NCBI GenBank assembly: GCA_040877545.1
Contig: JBBDNN010000071.1
Location: 11,737 to 75,736 of the forward strand
DNA length: 64,000 nt
Source: Gracilimonas sp040877545
GTDB taxonomy: Bacteria; Bacteroidota; Rhodothermia; Balneolales; Balneolaceae
Direction of reading: 5' to 3'
Position 1 is the first letter of the stretch. Each line of letters opens with the position of its first letter. Positions 63,876-64,000 of this stretch are shown here, in pieces. A program made the position numbers and the translations under genes. Below the pieces are notes generated by a model, which did not search any database, had not been told where the DNA came from, and saw only the letters and a list, made by a program, of their open reading frames with translations.

Positions 63876-64000
63876 ATGAGATTTTACCCTCTATTAATTG
63901 CAATTAGCCTAGTATTTTCCAGTAATAGTGTTTTAGCTCAAACTTCACTCATAGAAATAAACGGCGAGGATAGTGGTCGTCAATTTGATGGAATCGGTGG
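63876..64000 (+). CDS. GH59 galactocerebrosidase-family enzyme 3, cut by window end
   Basis: Only the first 41 codons are present. A signal peptide (PLLIAISLVFSSNSVLAQ) is followed by the GH59 start INGEDSGRQFDGIGG. The 55 bases 63946-64000 are identical to 58842-58896 of GH59 copy 2, whereas the signal-coding parts are unrelated. This matches recent duplication or gene conversion of the catalytic part with a different exported N-terminus. Confidence 0.85.
   Translation, partial: MRFYPLLIAISLVFSSNSVLAQTSLIEINGEDSGRQFDGIG

Overview
This window looks like a piece of chromosome from a marine or saline polysaccharide-degrading bacterium of the Bacteroidota/FCB group, most likely Balneolota (relatives of Balneola, Gracilimonas or Rhodohalobacter). 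The reasons are three SusC/SusD pairs, many proteins ending in a type IX secretion sorting domain with a YPNPFNP motif, moderate G+C, and GLUG, LamG and DUF4402 secreted proteins. No rRNA, tRNA or CRISPR array was seen. The phylum call is inference.

Region 1 (1-21729, all + strand) is a polysaccharide utilisation locus. It holds a sulfatase cut by the window edge, SusC, a SusD with what reads as an embedded PDZ domain, a second sulfatase, a DUF4185 (GH183-like) protein, an unrecognised secreted protein, a FucP-type sugar/H+ symporter, two DUF2961 (GH172) enzymes flanking a DUF4960-like secreted protein, a mutarotase-like lipoprotein, an FGGY pentulose kinase, an L-fucose/D-arabinose isomerase and a formylglycine-generating enzyme. 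GH183 and GH172 are families with D-arabinan-degrading members. The isomerase plus a D-ribulokinase-type kinase give the route D-arabinose to D-ribulose to D-ribulose 5-phosphate. I therefore read the locus as a D-arabinan (possibly sulfated D-arabinan) system rather than an L-fucose system.

Region 2 (21842-28351) has a secreted GLUG-repeat protein on the - strand, then a five-PAS hybrid histidine kinase/receiver protein and a small MqsA-like protein without zinc ligands. Region 3 (28378-29117) is a scar with a frameshifted integrase remnant.

Region 4 (29234-33964) is a compact chaperone-usher-like operon: a DUF4402 subunit, an intrinsic terminator, a second DUF4402 subunit, a PapD-like chaperone and a usher-like outer-membrane protein with a C-terminal SPOR domain. 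Downstream lies a histidine kinase gene broken by an IS30 remnant (34041-34800), a repeat-rich stretch, a PID-CTERM-like small protein and a decayed T9SS-exported protein gene.

Region 5 (37772-42975, - strand) holds three LamG/T9SS proteins. One has three LamG units, and the other two share an approximately 945-bp block that reads as identical. Region 6 (43326-64000, + strand) is a second utilisation locus with two SusC/SusD pairs, three GH59 galactocerebrosidase-family enzymes (the last cut by the window end), a GH2 and a GH35 enzyme, which points to a beta-galactoside-containing glycan. An exact 18-bp sequence lies upstream of both SusC genes of this locus.
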